Assembly (NCBI GenBank): GCA_016721085.1
Contig: JADKJI010000055.1
Span: forward strand, 1 to 20,883
From: Chitinophagaceae bacterium
GTDB lineage: Bacteria; Bacteroidota; Bacteroidia; Chitinophagales; Chitinophagaceae
Length of the DNA stretch: 20,883 nt
Direction of reading: 5' to 3'
This document shows, piece after piece, positions 1 through 7,494 of the stretch. Made by a program: the position numbers and the translations under genes. Position 1 is the first letter of the stretch. Each line of letters starts with the position of its first letter. The notes beneath the pieces were generated by a model. That model saw only the letters and a list, made by a program, of their open reading frames with translations. It was not told the origin of the DNA and did no database searches.

Positions 1-126
1 CACTGGTAGCTGTTGCACAACCCTCTAAAAAGCATTTATTTAAACCCATAAATTAGAAAACAGCGCAAAAAATTGATGAATTTTCAAAAGTTGGTCAACA
101 CCCAATACTACTTATCATAAAATATC

Positions 127-1656
127 TTATACGAAAACTGGTTTGAAATAAGCTAAAAACAGGTCCAAAACCGAGGCTTTTATTGCTTTTTGATCAAGAG
201 GAAGAACACTTGAAATTGATTCTGCTTTAGTTGACTTAAACTTCATATATTTCTTGAGATTATAGCATATTGCAGCCATCATCACATGCTTTGTCGCCAG
301 TTCTATACCTCTGGTGTTAACCCTTCGCATATTCAGAAAGTTAAGCAGGGTTCCCAATACCGGCTCAACTGTCCGGCTTCGGATCCGGCTGATCTTTTTC
401 GCATAAGGCGTCTGCATCTTTTCGTGCATCCGGTCATAATAAGGTTTATCTATTGTATCATCAATTTTCTTGGAATCCCCCTTGCCAATGCATTTCTCGC
501 GTAACGGACAGCTCTTGCATTTGGAGTTATCTGACCAATAAATCTTCTTTCCTCGCCCGTCTCTTTCTACTTTATGCCTCCTGAAGGGTATAATCGCCTT
601 GTTTCCCCGGGTACACTCGTATTGGTCCAGCTCTTTGTTATATACAAATCCTTCCCGAACCGGTTTGTATAATCCAAAATTGGGGATATATGCATCAATC
701 TCATGTTCCTCGCAATACCTCAATGCCGTTCCACTGCTATACCCAATATCAGCTGCAGCCTGTTCTATTTTAATTCCTTGCTCTTTCAAATTCTCAATAC
801 TTTGTCCAAGTATTGCCGGCAAGCACTGACTATCCCTTTGATCGGCAAAATCAGCGCAGGCTCCTGTTATGACATGATTTGCATCATCCACTGATATCTG
901 ACCAAAATAATTCATCTGGCGGGCCTTGCCTGGCTTCACACTGATACGCGCATCAGGATCTGTAGGTGAATAATGGGTATGGTTACTCAGATATTTGGGA
1001 CGAATACTATTCCCATTTTCATCAAGCTGTTTGGAGTTTTTATTGGAGGGTTGATTCTTGTAGGCTTCAGCTTTCCAGGCATGATGCTGTTCTACTTTAG
1101 TCTTTTTTGACGTGCTTACTTTGTATTCAGATCCTTCATTCAGCTCATCAAGGTATAGTTCAGCATCTTCAACCACTTCCTTTTCCACCAAAGAATCCAT
1201 ACTGGCATTTGCTTTAATAAATGCTGAGTCTATCACCTGGCGTTTGCCCCGAACCATGCCTTTCTGAACACATAGGCTGAGGACTCTCCTGAACAGTTCA
1301 AGAAACACTTCTTCTCCAAATAGTTGACTGGTTCGGCTGATGGTGCTATGCCAGGGTAAAGGCTCATCCAGGTCATACCTGATATAGAGCCTTACATCCA
1401 GACAGTTTGCGCAATATTCAATCAATTTTCGGTCGGAGTTAATGTTGTTCAGGTAGCCTACCAGGCATATCTTGAAAAACACCACAGGATCAATTGATTC
1501 CTGACCCTCTTCTCCATAATAGCCTTCTGTAGCTTTATAAAGAAAATGCAGGTCCAGTGCAGCATCCAGCTTCCGGTAGTAATCATCTATTGGTACCATC
1601 TCATCCAGATGGAGCTGGTACATCATTTTAGGGGTATATTCTTTTCGTCCTTGCAT
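127..1656 (-). CDS. IS1182-family DDE transposase
   Basis: This 509-residue protein should cut and join the element's ends through an RNase H-like DDE active site. The N-terminal third resembles the DUF772-type domain of IS5/IS1182 transposases (PLPWHSTISRTSQLF). The three acidic residues fit VIDSAFIKANAS (about residue 145), AAADIGYSSG (about 300) and TVEPVLG (about 440). A cysteine cluster, CKSCPLREKC, sits before the last motif, as is common in this family. The frame stays open for 20 codons further upstream, but the start at 1656 (MQGRKEYTPKMM) is preferred because it matches how these transposases begin and the extra residues look like AT-rich noncoding sequence. No ribosome binding site is obvious, which is normal in Bacteroidota. 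The length is usual for the family and no frameshift is seen. Confidence 0.93.
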   Translation of the reverse strand: MQGRKEYTPKMMYQLHLDEMVPIDDYYRKLDAALDLHFLYKATEGYYGEEGQESIDPVVFFKICLVGYLNNINSDRKLIEYCANCLDVRLYIRYDLDEPLPWHSTISRTSQLFGEEVFLELFRRVLSLCVQKGMVRGKRQVIDSAFIKANASMDSLVEKEVVEDAELYLDELNEGSEYKVSTSKKTKVEQHHAWKAEAYKNQPSNKNSKQLDENGNSIRPKYLSNHTHYSPTDPDARISVKPGKARQMNYFGQISVDDANHVITGACADFADQRDSQCLPAILGQSIENLKEQGIKIEQAAADIGYSSGTALRYCEEHEIDAYIPNFGLYKPVREGFVYNKELDQYECTRGNKAIIPFRRHKVERDGRGKKIYWSDNSKCKSCPLREKCIGKGDSKKIDDTIDKPYYDRMHEKMQTPYAKKISRIRSRTVEPVLGTLLNFLNMRRVNTRGIELATKHVMMAAICYNLKKYMKFKSTKAESISSVLPLDQKAIKASVLDLFLAYFKPVFV

Positions 1657-1720
1657 GATTAAAAATAATAAATAAAAATCAATATATAGTGCTGTATTAC
1701 AACTTATTATAAACATTTTG

Positions 1721-1736
1721 AGGTTAATTTTAACCT
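1721..1736. repeat. Palindrome upstream of the transposase
   Basis: AGGTTAA at 1721-1727 and TTAACCT at 1730-1736 are perfect 7-base arms separated by two T. The palindrome lies inside the insertion sequence, about 65 bases upstream of the chosen transposase start, where an operator or a transposase-binding site could sit. The role is inferred from position only. Confidence 0.4.
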
Positions 1737-1795
1737 AATTTTGGTTGATTTCAGCATTTAATAAATCATTAGATTTGTATAGTTGTGCAACAAGC

Positions 1796-1877
1796 ACACA
1801 GGCTAAGCTGTGGTGGGGTTTCCTGACCCGCAAAGCCCACCAAAAACCCCACCACACCTAGCCTGGAAACGTTACCT
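1796..1877 (+). other. attC-like site, right part, split by the insertion sequence
   Basis: Thirteen-base perfect arms, TGTGGTGGGGTTT (1809-1821) and AAACCCCACCACA (1844-1856), are extended by GGCTA (1801-1805) and TAGCC (1859-1863) around a 22-base loop. The site ends in AAAC then GTTACCT at 1871-1877, with the predicted cassette cut after G1871. The arrangement fits the imperfect hairpin of an integron attC, whose left-most core should lie before the insertion sequence and probably before base 1. GTTACCT departs from the GTTRRRY consensus, but the next ten bases of this junction are matched as a reverse complement at the end of cassette A, which supports the reading. Confidence 0.55.
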
Positions 1878-2012
1878 GCAAGGCTTTTAGACCGACAAAT
1901 TTTCATTAAACAATTCATAGACTCATTAAATTTAAGAAACTTTAGAAAAATCGTGTCTTTCGACAATTTAATTGATATATCAACTATATTTGAATCAAAT
2001 AAATCAAAATTC

Positions 2013-2442
2013 ATGGAACAACTTGATCAAATAATCTTTTACTCTCTTGAAAAATCCATTAAATCTTACAGGCAGTTCGCACAAAAAAATATTACCAAGA
2101 AGGGATTTGACATTACTATCGACCAATGGCTTGTACTTAAAAACCATAGAAAATAATGCGGGTATGACTCAACAACAAATAGCTATAAATGTGTTCAAAG
2201 ACTACGCCTCAATCACTCGCATAATTGAGATTTTAGTGACCAAAAATTTCTTAGAGAGGGATTTTCATTCAGCCGACAGAAGAAGATTTGATTTAAGTAT
2301 AACAAAGCTAGGATTTGAAACACTTAAAAGGTTGACGCCTATTATTGAATCTAACAGAAAGCAAGCTCTTAAGGGATTTGCCATATCAGAGATTGAATTA
2401 TTAAATAATTCACTTAATAAGATTATTAAAAATTGTGTATAG
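2013..2442 (+). CDS. MarR-family transcriptional regulator (one frameshift)
   Basis: This is a winged-helix DNA-binding protein of about 142 residues, the usual MarR length, once one base is removed. The N-terminal part (MEQLDQIIFYSLEKSI, through DQWLVLK) and the part starting TIENNAGMTQQQIA are in different frames. They join if the run of five A at 2139-2143 is read as four. The second part carries the helix-turn-helix (TQQQIAINVFKDYASITRII) and the wing with the typical DRRR turn (HSADRRRFDLSITKLG). An upstream in-frame ATG at 1953 is less likely because it adds an atypical extension. The stop is one base before the peptidase start, so the two genes are probably co-translated, and the regulator may control its own cassette. 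The frameshift may be a sequencing error, a real mutation or, less likely, slippage. Confidence 0.8.
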
Positions 2443-2443
2443 T

Positions 2444-3919
2444 ATGAAGAAAATATTAACCCTAACGGCTCTTACTATCATTTGTTTGTGCGTATGTAAT
2501 AACCTTGAAGCCCAAACTAGTATTTCAAATAAAAGCGTTTTTACAGTTGAAGAAATGCAAAAAGATTTTTTAGTGTTTAGATCATCCTTAGAGGAAAGTC
2601 ATCCTGGGCTTTATATTTATAAATCAAAATCAACAATTGATTCTATATTTAATGCTAACTATTCTGCATTAAATAAAGGCATGACAGGAAGAGAATTTAT
2701 GTTATTAACGTGCAGAGTCGCTTCACAAATTGGCGATGGCCATTTAAGAGTTGTGCCTCCCAAAATACAATTAGACTCTTTGGATAATGGACCAACAGCA
2801 ATTCCTTTTAATGTCTATTGTTTTGATAATAAATTATATGTTAGAAAAAACTATTCACCTCTTGATGATAAGGAATTTCTTGGATCGCAAATTATTTCAA
2901 TTAATGGCCACTCGATAGAAAACTTTATCAGAGAATATCTGCAAATATTTCCTTCCGATGGAAATAATTTGACTCATAAATACAGACTGCTTTCAAGCTC
3001 TCGATATTTCACAAGATATTTCAGTATGTTATACGGTTATTCAGAGCGATATAATGTAGAGTATATTTCATTGAACGAAAAGACTCTCAAAACAAAAACA
3101 CTTCAAGGATTGACCTTTGATAAATTACTAAAAATTGCAGACGATCGATACCCTTTCAAAATTGAAGAACAAAAACCTGCTTTCTTTAAAATAAGCGATG
3201 ATAAAAAATACGCTTTTTTAAAAATAAAATCTTTCGATAAAGGTCAATACAAAAAAAATAAAATGAATTTTGAAAAATTTCTTAAGGCTTCATTCAAAAA
3301 AATGGAATCAGAAAATATTCCAAATCTAATTATTGATGTTCGCGACAATGGAGGTGGGACAGATGAATACGGCAAAATATTGTTTTCTTATTTCGTAAAT
3401 CAACCTTTTGATTATTATAAATCACTGCGCATGAATAAAGAAGGTTTTGATTGCTTTAAATATACTAATAAACCCGACATGAAAGCTCCTACGGGAATGT
3501 TAGAACCGAATAAAGAAGGGACATTTGACAACGTACAGCATCCCAATGTAGGAAGGCAGAATCCTTTGTCGCCAACATTCGCTGGGAACATTTACGTGTT
3601 AATAAATGGATGGTGTTTTTCGACTACCAGCGAATTTTTATCTCAACTTCATTTTCATACCAAAGCAGTTTTTATTGGCGAGGAAAGTGGGGGCGGTTAT
3701 TATGGTAATTGTTCTGGACCAACCCCTGACTTTACTTTGCCAAATACCAAAGTAAGAATTGAAATTCCATTAATGAATTATAGAATGGCTGTAGAAAACT
3801 ATCAATATCCGGACAGAGGACTAATTCCAAATTACACAGTAACACCGAGTATAATAGACAAAATAAGCAATATTGACTTAGAATTAAGCTTGACTAAAAA
3901 ACTCATCGATGACAAATAA
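2444..3919 (+). CDS. Exported S41-family serine peptidase
   Basis: The 491-residue protein has a signal peptide (MKKILTLTALTIICLCVC, cleavage near LEAQ), so it should act in the periplasm or at the surface. Signs of the C-terminal processing peptidase/tricorn-like S41 fold are IIDVRDNGGG about residue 300, then GWCFSTTSEFL, where the serine of FSTTSE (residue 393) is the likely nucleophile, then GEESGGGYYGN. The N-terminal part (FLVFRSSLEESHPGLY) matches the region often seen before the catalytic domain in Bacteroidota S41 proteins. An in-frame GTG at 2435 could start three codons earlier, but the ATG at 2444 gives a cleaner signal peptide and follows the MarR stop by one base. Substrate is unknown. 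Pairing with a MarR regulator in one cassette suggests ligand-controlled expression, which is inference. Confidence 0.88.
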   Translation: MKKILTLTALTIICLCVCNNLEAQTSISNKSVFTVEEMQKDFLVFRSSLEESHPGLYIYKSKSTIDSIFNANYSALNKGMTGREFMLLTCRVASQIGDGHLRVVPPKIQLDSLDNGPTAIPFNVYCFDNKLYVRKNYSPLDDKEFLGSQIISINGHSIENFIREYLQIFPSDGNNLTHKYRLLSSSRYFTRYFSMLYGYSERYNVEYISLNEKTLKTKTLQGLTFDKLLKIADDRYPFKIEEQKPAFFKISDDKKYAFLKIKSFDKGQYKKNKMNFEKFLKASFKKMESENIPNLIIDVRDNGGGTDEYGKILFSYFVNQPFDYYKSLRMNKEGFDCFKYTNKPDMKAPTGMLEPNKEGTFDNVQHPNVGRQNPLSPTFAGNIYVLINGWCFSTTSEFLSQLHFHTKAVFIGEESGGGYYGNCSGPTPDFTLPNTKVRIEIPLMNYRMAVENYQYPDRGLIPNYTVTPSIIDKISNIDLELSLTKKLIDDK

Positions 3920-3924
3920 TGCCC

Positions 3925-4060
3925 TGCAGGTAACACTTTGTAGTAGCAAGCTGGGCTTTGTAGCTTATCTTTCATTTGGAATTCTACTTTTCTTTGGTAT
4001 CTTTATCTAAGCTTTTGTTCCTTGAACTCCCAGCCAGCTGCTGCAAAGGGAACGTTAGGT
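3925..4060 (+). other. attC-like recombination site of cassette A
   Basis: The site starts with AGGTAAC (3928-3934) and ends with GTTAGGT (4054-4060), which fits GTTRRRY; the cut is predicted after G4054. Its arms pair: TTTGTAGTAGC (3937-3947) with GCTGCTGCAAA (4037-4047, two mismatches of G-T type), and CTGGG (3951-3955) with CCCAG (4029-4033). The decisive point is that TGCAGGTAAC at 3925-3934 is the exact reverse complement of GTTACCTGCA at 1871-1880, the start of the same cassette. That is how the attC of an excised circular cassette would be rebuilt. Confidence 0.75.
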
Positions 4061-4163
4061 GCAAGCGTAGCGGACAACACAAACTAAATTTACATATGTA
4101 ACAAAGGTCACAAACGGACCCAAAACAAAAATGTAATTTGCAGACAAATTAATATCAAATAAA

Positions 4164-5771
4164 ATGACAAATAAACTAACGACAATTTTAGGACTAATAT
4201 TTTTAAGTCTTTCAGTCTTTTCTCAGACGACACCTTTCAATATTTATATTGAACCAATGAATATATCTGGACTTGGTGGACTTCAAGCCTATGCTTTTGG
4301 ACAACACAACGGAAAATGGCTTGTTCTTGGTGGTCGACTTGACGGACTTCACCGCAGACAACCTTTTGCAGCATTTGACATAGCAGGCAACAACAATCAA
4401 ATAATTGTAATTGACCCTGTATCTCAACAAAAATGGACAGCACCACTTACATCGCTTTCTGTTGCATTGCAAGAACAATTAAGTTCGACAAATATGGAGT
4501 TTCACCAAGAAGGAAATTATCTATATATCATTGGTGGTTATGGCTATAACACGGCATCAGCCGCAAGAAAAACATTCGACAACTTAACTGCAATTGATGT
4601 TCCATCCGTAATTAATGCAGTAATTGGCGGAACTGCCATCACAAGTTGTTTCCGACAAATTAGTGATGCTCAATTTGCAGTTACAGGTGGGCATCTAAAA
4701 AAAATAAACAACACTTTTTATCTAATTGGTGGCAACAAGTTTGACGGTAATTACAACCCAATGGGCAACCCTACCTATACACAAGTATATACGGACGCCA
4801 TTCGGAAATTCGACATAACAGATAACGGATCAACAATTACCATTAATCATTTGCCAACCATTACAGATGCTACCAATTTACACAGAAGAGATTATAACGC
4901 AGTGCCTCAAATATTGCCAACTGGAGAAGAAGGAATTACAGCATTTTCAGGAGTATTTCAATTAACAGTTGACTTGCCATTTTTAAATTGTGTAAATATT
5001 GATAGCACTTCATATGTTGTTAATAATTCATTCCAACAATACTACAACCATTACCATTGTGCTGTATTGCCGCTTTATTCTACTATTAATAATGAAATGC
5101 ACAATGTTTTTTTTGGTGGTATAGCACAGTATTATGACAGCTTAGGGATATTAGTGCAAGACAACAATGTTCCATTTGTTAAAACTATTGCTCGTGTAAC
5201 TAGAAACTCAGCAGGGACAATGGCTGAGTATAAACTTCCTGTAGAAATGCCAGGTTTGCTCGGTGCAGGAGCAGAATTTATACCCATTAAAACTGTTCCT
5301 CAGTTTAATAATGAAGTTTTTAAATTGGATGATTTCACATTAGACAGCACACTAGTAGGTTACATATATGGTGGTATCAGTAGCACAGCAGCAAATATTT
5401 TTTTTACAAATACAGGAACTCAAAGTAGTGCAAGCAGCCAAATATTTAAAGTATATGTAATCAAAAACTCAACAGTAGGTATTCACGACTTAAATGAACA
5501 AAGCATTGGAACCTTAAAAATGCAAATTTTTCCAAATCCAAGTGCTGGAGACTTTGTTGTTAAGTTTCATTTGAATAAAATCGTAGAAACAAAAATCTCA
5601 TTTTATAGTATTGACGGTAAGAAAATAGAAGAAAGAATTTTAAATAATTTACAAATTGGAGAAAACATATTTCAGCGAAAAATTAAAAACCTTGACCTTG
5701 GTGGGACATACATTTTAACAATTGAAACACCTTATGAAAAGGCGACACAAAAAATAATTATCGAACCATAG
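4164..5771 (+). CDS. Exported Kelch-like protein with T9SS sorting domain
   Basis: This 535-residue protein should be exported across the inner membrane by its signal peptide (MTNKLTTILGLIFLSLSVFS) and then moved to the cell surface by the type IX system. The body has Kelch-like beta-propeller motifs: WLVLGGRLDG, YLYIIGGYGYNTAS and FYLIGGNKFDGNYNP, each with the double glycine of a propeller blade. From about residue 455 a type A sorting domain follows (FPNPSAGDF, later SFYSIDGKKIEE, ending in TQKIIIEP). It sits alone in cassette B, with a 109-base leader after the cassette cut and its stop 14 bases before the next attC core. Propellers of this type usually bind proteins or glycans; no ligand can be named. 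The gene has no frameshift. Confidence 0.85.
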   Translation: MTNKLTTILGLIFLSLSVFSQTTPFNIYIEPMNISGLGGLQAYAFGQHNGKWLVLGGRLDGLHRRQPFAAFDIAGNNNQIIVIDPVSQQKWTAPLTSLSVALQEQLSSTNMEFHQEGNYLYIIGGYGYNTASAARKTFDNLTAIDVPSVINAVIGGTAITSCFRQISDAQFAVTGGHLKKINNTFYLIGGNKFDGNYNPMGNPTYTQVYTDAIRKFDITDNGSTITINHLPTITDATNLHRRDYNAVPQILPTGEEGITAFSGVFQLTVDLPFLNCVNIDSTSYVVNNSFQQYYNHYHCAVLPLYSTINNEMHNVFFGGIAQYYDSLGILVQDNNVPFVKTIARVTRNSAGTMAEYKLPVEMPGLLGAGAEFIPIKTVPQFNNEVFKLDDFTLDSTLVGYIYGGISSTAANIFFTNTGTQSSASSQIFKVYVIKNSTVGIHDLNEQSIGTLKMQIFPNPSAGDFVVKFHLNKIVETKISFYSIDGKKIEERILNNLQIGENIFQRKIKNLDLGGTYILTIETPYEKATQKIIIEP

Positions 5772-5783
5772 ACAGAAACGCCA

Positions 5784-5925
5784 GCACCTAACACCACCTG
5801 CAAGAAATTGGTGCTTCATTGGTTAAATGAAGCTTTGTGCTTCGTATCAAGTTCATTGCAGGCAGACAGTTTTCGTCTCCGAAATCGTCATCTTCTTGTA
5901 GCTGCAAAGGGGGGGGGGGGGCGGG
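5784..5925 (+). other. attC-like recombination site of cassette B, right end unclear
   Basis: ACCTAAC (5786-5792) fits the RYYYAAC core, and GCACCTAAC (5784-5792) is the exact reverse complement of GTTAGGTGC at 4054-4062, the start of cassette B. Inside are nested inverted repeats: CCTGCAA (5797-5803) with TTGCAGG (5856-5862), enclosing GCTTCATT (5813-5820) with AATGAAGC (5826-5833). The expected closing GTTRRRY core is missing where the G tract begins, so the right boundary given here is an estimate. Confidence 0.65.
5909..5921 (+). repeat. Homopolymer of 13 G
   Basis: Thirteen consecutive G follow GCTGCAAA and lead into CGGGTTCAGGAGAGGG. Such a run is extreme for this AT-rich sequence and lies exactly where the closing core of the cassette B attC and the first bases of cassette C should be. 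Polymerase or base-calling failure at a hairpin, or an assembly fill, is more likely than biology. Confidence 0.9.
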
Positions 5926-6016
5926 TTCAGGAGAGGGTAAAACAAAACAAAAAACCTTTACCGGCTATTTTGCCAGAACAACGTAAACAAAAGAAAATTA
6001 ACATAAATAGACATAA

Positions 6017-6535
6017 ATGAATATTAAAAATTTTGAGTTCAAAGCAAAAATTGACGAGATAGAAAAATACGAAAATAAATTACTGACACTTAATCCGTAT
6101 TTTCAGGGACTTGACCATCAAATAGACACATATTTTAATACTCAAAATGGAAGACTGAAACTAAGAGAAGGAAATATTGAAAACTCATTAATAAACTATG
6201 ATAGAGAAAATGTTTCAGGTTCAAAAGAATCTCAAATAATTCTATATCAACACGAACCAAATGTTGCTCTGAAAAATATTTTGATTAGACAACTTGGAGT
6301 TAAAATAGTTGTAGAAAAAAAGCGAAAAATATATTTTATAGACAATGTTAAATTTCACTTTGATGTTGTTGAACATTTAGGGACATTTATGGAAGTTGAA
6401 GCAATTGATAGCAAAGAAGAGTTTACCATAGAAGAATTGAAAGAACAATGTGATAAATATTTTGACTTTTTTGAATTGACACAAAATAATATAATTGACA
6501 AATCCTACAGCGACTTGATAATGGAATTAAATTAA
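6017..6535 (+). CDS. CYTH-domain protein (class IV adenylate cyclase/thiamine triphosphatase-like)
   Basis: The 172-residue protein fits the single-domain CYTH family, whose members bind triphosphate compounds and a divalent metal inside a beta-barrel tunnel. Visible motifs, in order, are a variant of the N-terminal ExExK signature (NFEFKAKI, lacking the first glutamate), the strand YFNTQNGRLKLRE, then LINYDREN, then VVEKKRKIYFIDNVKFHFD and the acidic LGTFMEVEAID. No signal peptide is seen, so it should be cytoplasmic, unlike most of its cassette neighbours. Sequence alone cannot separate cyclase, thiamine triphosphatase and other triphosphatase activity, and the altered first motif may weaken catalysis. 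It is the only gene of cassette C, and no frameshift is present. Confidence 0.82.
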   Translation: MNIKNFEFKAKIDEIEKYENKLLTLNPYFQGLDHQIDTYFNTQNGRLKLREGNIENSLINYDRENVSGSKESQIILYQHEPNVALKNILIRQLGVKIVVEKKRKIYFIDNVKFHFDVVEHLGTFMEVEAIDSKEEFTIEELKEQCDKYFDFFELTQNNIIDKSYSDLIMELN

Positions 6536-6544
6536 AAAAACAGT

Positions 6545-6673
6545 CACTAACATCGGTTTGGACATATGGCAGCTGAAGTGCATCTAAGAATCCTTTGTGC
6601 AAGGTTCTACATTAGTAATTCTATTGAGCTTTTGAGCTAAAATCAGTCACACCACCAAGCCAACGACCTATAG
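6545..6673 (+). other. attC-like site of cassette C (degenerate)
   Basis: CACTAAC (6545-6551) follows the CYTH stop by nine bases. GGTTTGG (starting 6555) pairs with CCAAGCC (6656-6662) with one mismatch, and AACG follows, as expected before a cut. The closing core then reads GACCTAT rather than GTTRRRY, and the start of cassette C lies in the damaged G-tract region, so the reciprocal-core test cannot be applied. Support is position plus stem only. Confidence 0.4.
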
Positions 6674-6748
6674 CGGTCAGCATAAAAGACTACATCCAAA
6701 TAAGTAATGACAGAAAAATTGACAATAAATCACTTAAATTCTATCAGC

Positions 6749-7261
6749 ATGAACAGAAAAACCAAGAGTAAACGGATATTTGAAACCCTCAAAATTCAAT
6801 TATACATTTCGATGTTATTATTGCTGGTATTCTTTTTGTCTTGCAAGTCAGGCTCGGATAAAACACAAACAGATTCCTCAAAAGTTATTACAGATACTAT
6901 TCCTTCTGCAGTTACACAAAATGATACAATAGATGCCGTTGTAAAATCAATTATTGACCTTTCGGCAAACGACTTCTATAAAAACCAACAGCCACTGCCT
7001 ACTGAATTTCGGAATGTGAAATTTAGGTATAGTATTAAACCAAACAAAGAAATTCTGTATTATTTATGTGGACAGTTTAAGACACGAAACAGTGATGAAT
7101 GGACACATTTTACGACTATTAAGAACATTGACTACGAACAATGGATAGGTCCAAGTGGATTAACTTATTGTGAGAATTCTGAAGAAATACCTTACAACAA
7201 AACAGACTTATCAGTCGAACTAATAAACAGACTAAATTCTTTACAAAAAATTGAAAAATAG
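6749..7261 (+). CDS. Small lipoprotein of unknown function
   Basis: From the ATG at 6749 the protein has 170 residues: a basic start (MNRKTKSKRIFETLK), a hydrophobic stretch (LYISMLLLLVFF) and a lipobox, FLSC followed by KSGSD, giving a lipid-anchored protein with the cysteine near residue 32. An in-frame ATG 14 codons upstream (6707) is possible but would lengthen the signal region beyond the usual. After a Ser/Thr/Asp-rich linker (TDSSKVITDTIPS) comes a compact domain of about 110 residues with no family I recognise, containing FRNVKFRYS, YYLCGQFKTR and YEQWIGPSGLTYC. The line YYLCGQFKT is reminiscent of small Bacteroidota proteins that follow a substrate-binding domain, but no function can be given. 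It is the single gene of cassette D. Confidence 0.75.
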   Translation: MNRKTKSKRIFETLKIQLYISMLLLLVFFLSCKSGSDKTQTDSSKVITDTIPSAVTQNDTIDAVVKSIIDLSANDFYKNQQPLPTEFRNVKFRYSIKPNKEILYYLCGQFKTRNSDEWTHFTTIKNIDYEQWIGPSGLTYCENSEEIPYNKTDLSVELINRLNSLQKIEK

Positions 7262-7286
7262 ATTGATCGGGACAAGCAAGCCGAAC

Positions 7287-7446
7287 CTCTAACAGCACCT
7301 ACCTGCTAATAGAGGGTTTGCTGTTAGTGGGACAAAATAATCTATTGCTAAAATATAACGATTCGCAGGTATCTATCTTAACCTCGCCCCTATCTGCGGG
7401 CAGATGCGGAACATTAAGCTTAAATTGCAACACAATAGTGTTAGCG
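7287..7446 (+). other. attC-like site of cassette D (low confidence)
   Basis: CTCTAAC (7287-7293) follows the lipoprotein stop, and GTTAGCG (7440-7446) precedes the next gene by 48 bases. Between them lie a 9-base perfect hairpin, CTAACAGCA (7289-7297) with TGCTGTTAG, and a second hairpin, ATCTGC (7392-7397) with GCAGAT (7400-7405). The outer arms do not pair well, and the first core does not complement the start of cassette D. The closing core is supported because its reverse complement CGCTAAC follows the last gene of cassette E at 9529. Confidence 0.4.
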
Positions 7447-7494
7447 TTACAATTAACAGTGCTGAGACAGCACAATAATCACTGCAGATAAAAT

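Larger units (their letters stand above)
11..1792 (-). mobile_element. IS1182-family insertion sequence, complete
   Basis: The element holds one transposase gene on the minus strand. Its ends are an 11-base perfect inverted pair: TGTTGCACAAC at 11-21 and GTTGTGCAACA at 1782-1792. The trinucleotide AGC lies directly outside both ends (8-10 and 1793-1795), which may be a short target duplication, although three bases could match by chance. The right flank continues into the stem of an attC-like site, so the element appears to have inserted into the left arm of an integron recombination site. The intact reading frame and matching ends suggest a recent, potentially active insertion. The family call rests on the transposase; the ends were found by eye. 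Confidence 0.8.

Noticed and set aside
286..894. Plus-strand open frames opposite the transposase
   Set aside because: They are complementary shadows of a clear, intact transposase gene and show no protein features of their own.
2139..2143. Programmed frameshift in the MarR gene
   Set aside because: The A5 run is short for programmed slippage and no stimulating structure is evident; a single-base error or mutation is simpler.
5808..6020. Open frame of 70 codons across the cassette B attC
   Set aside because: It lies over the hairpins and the G13 run, has no family features, and ends where the CYTH gene begins.
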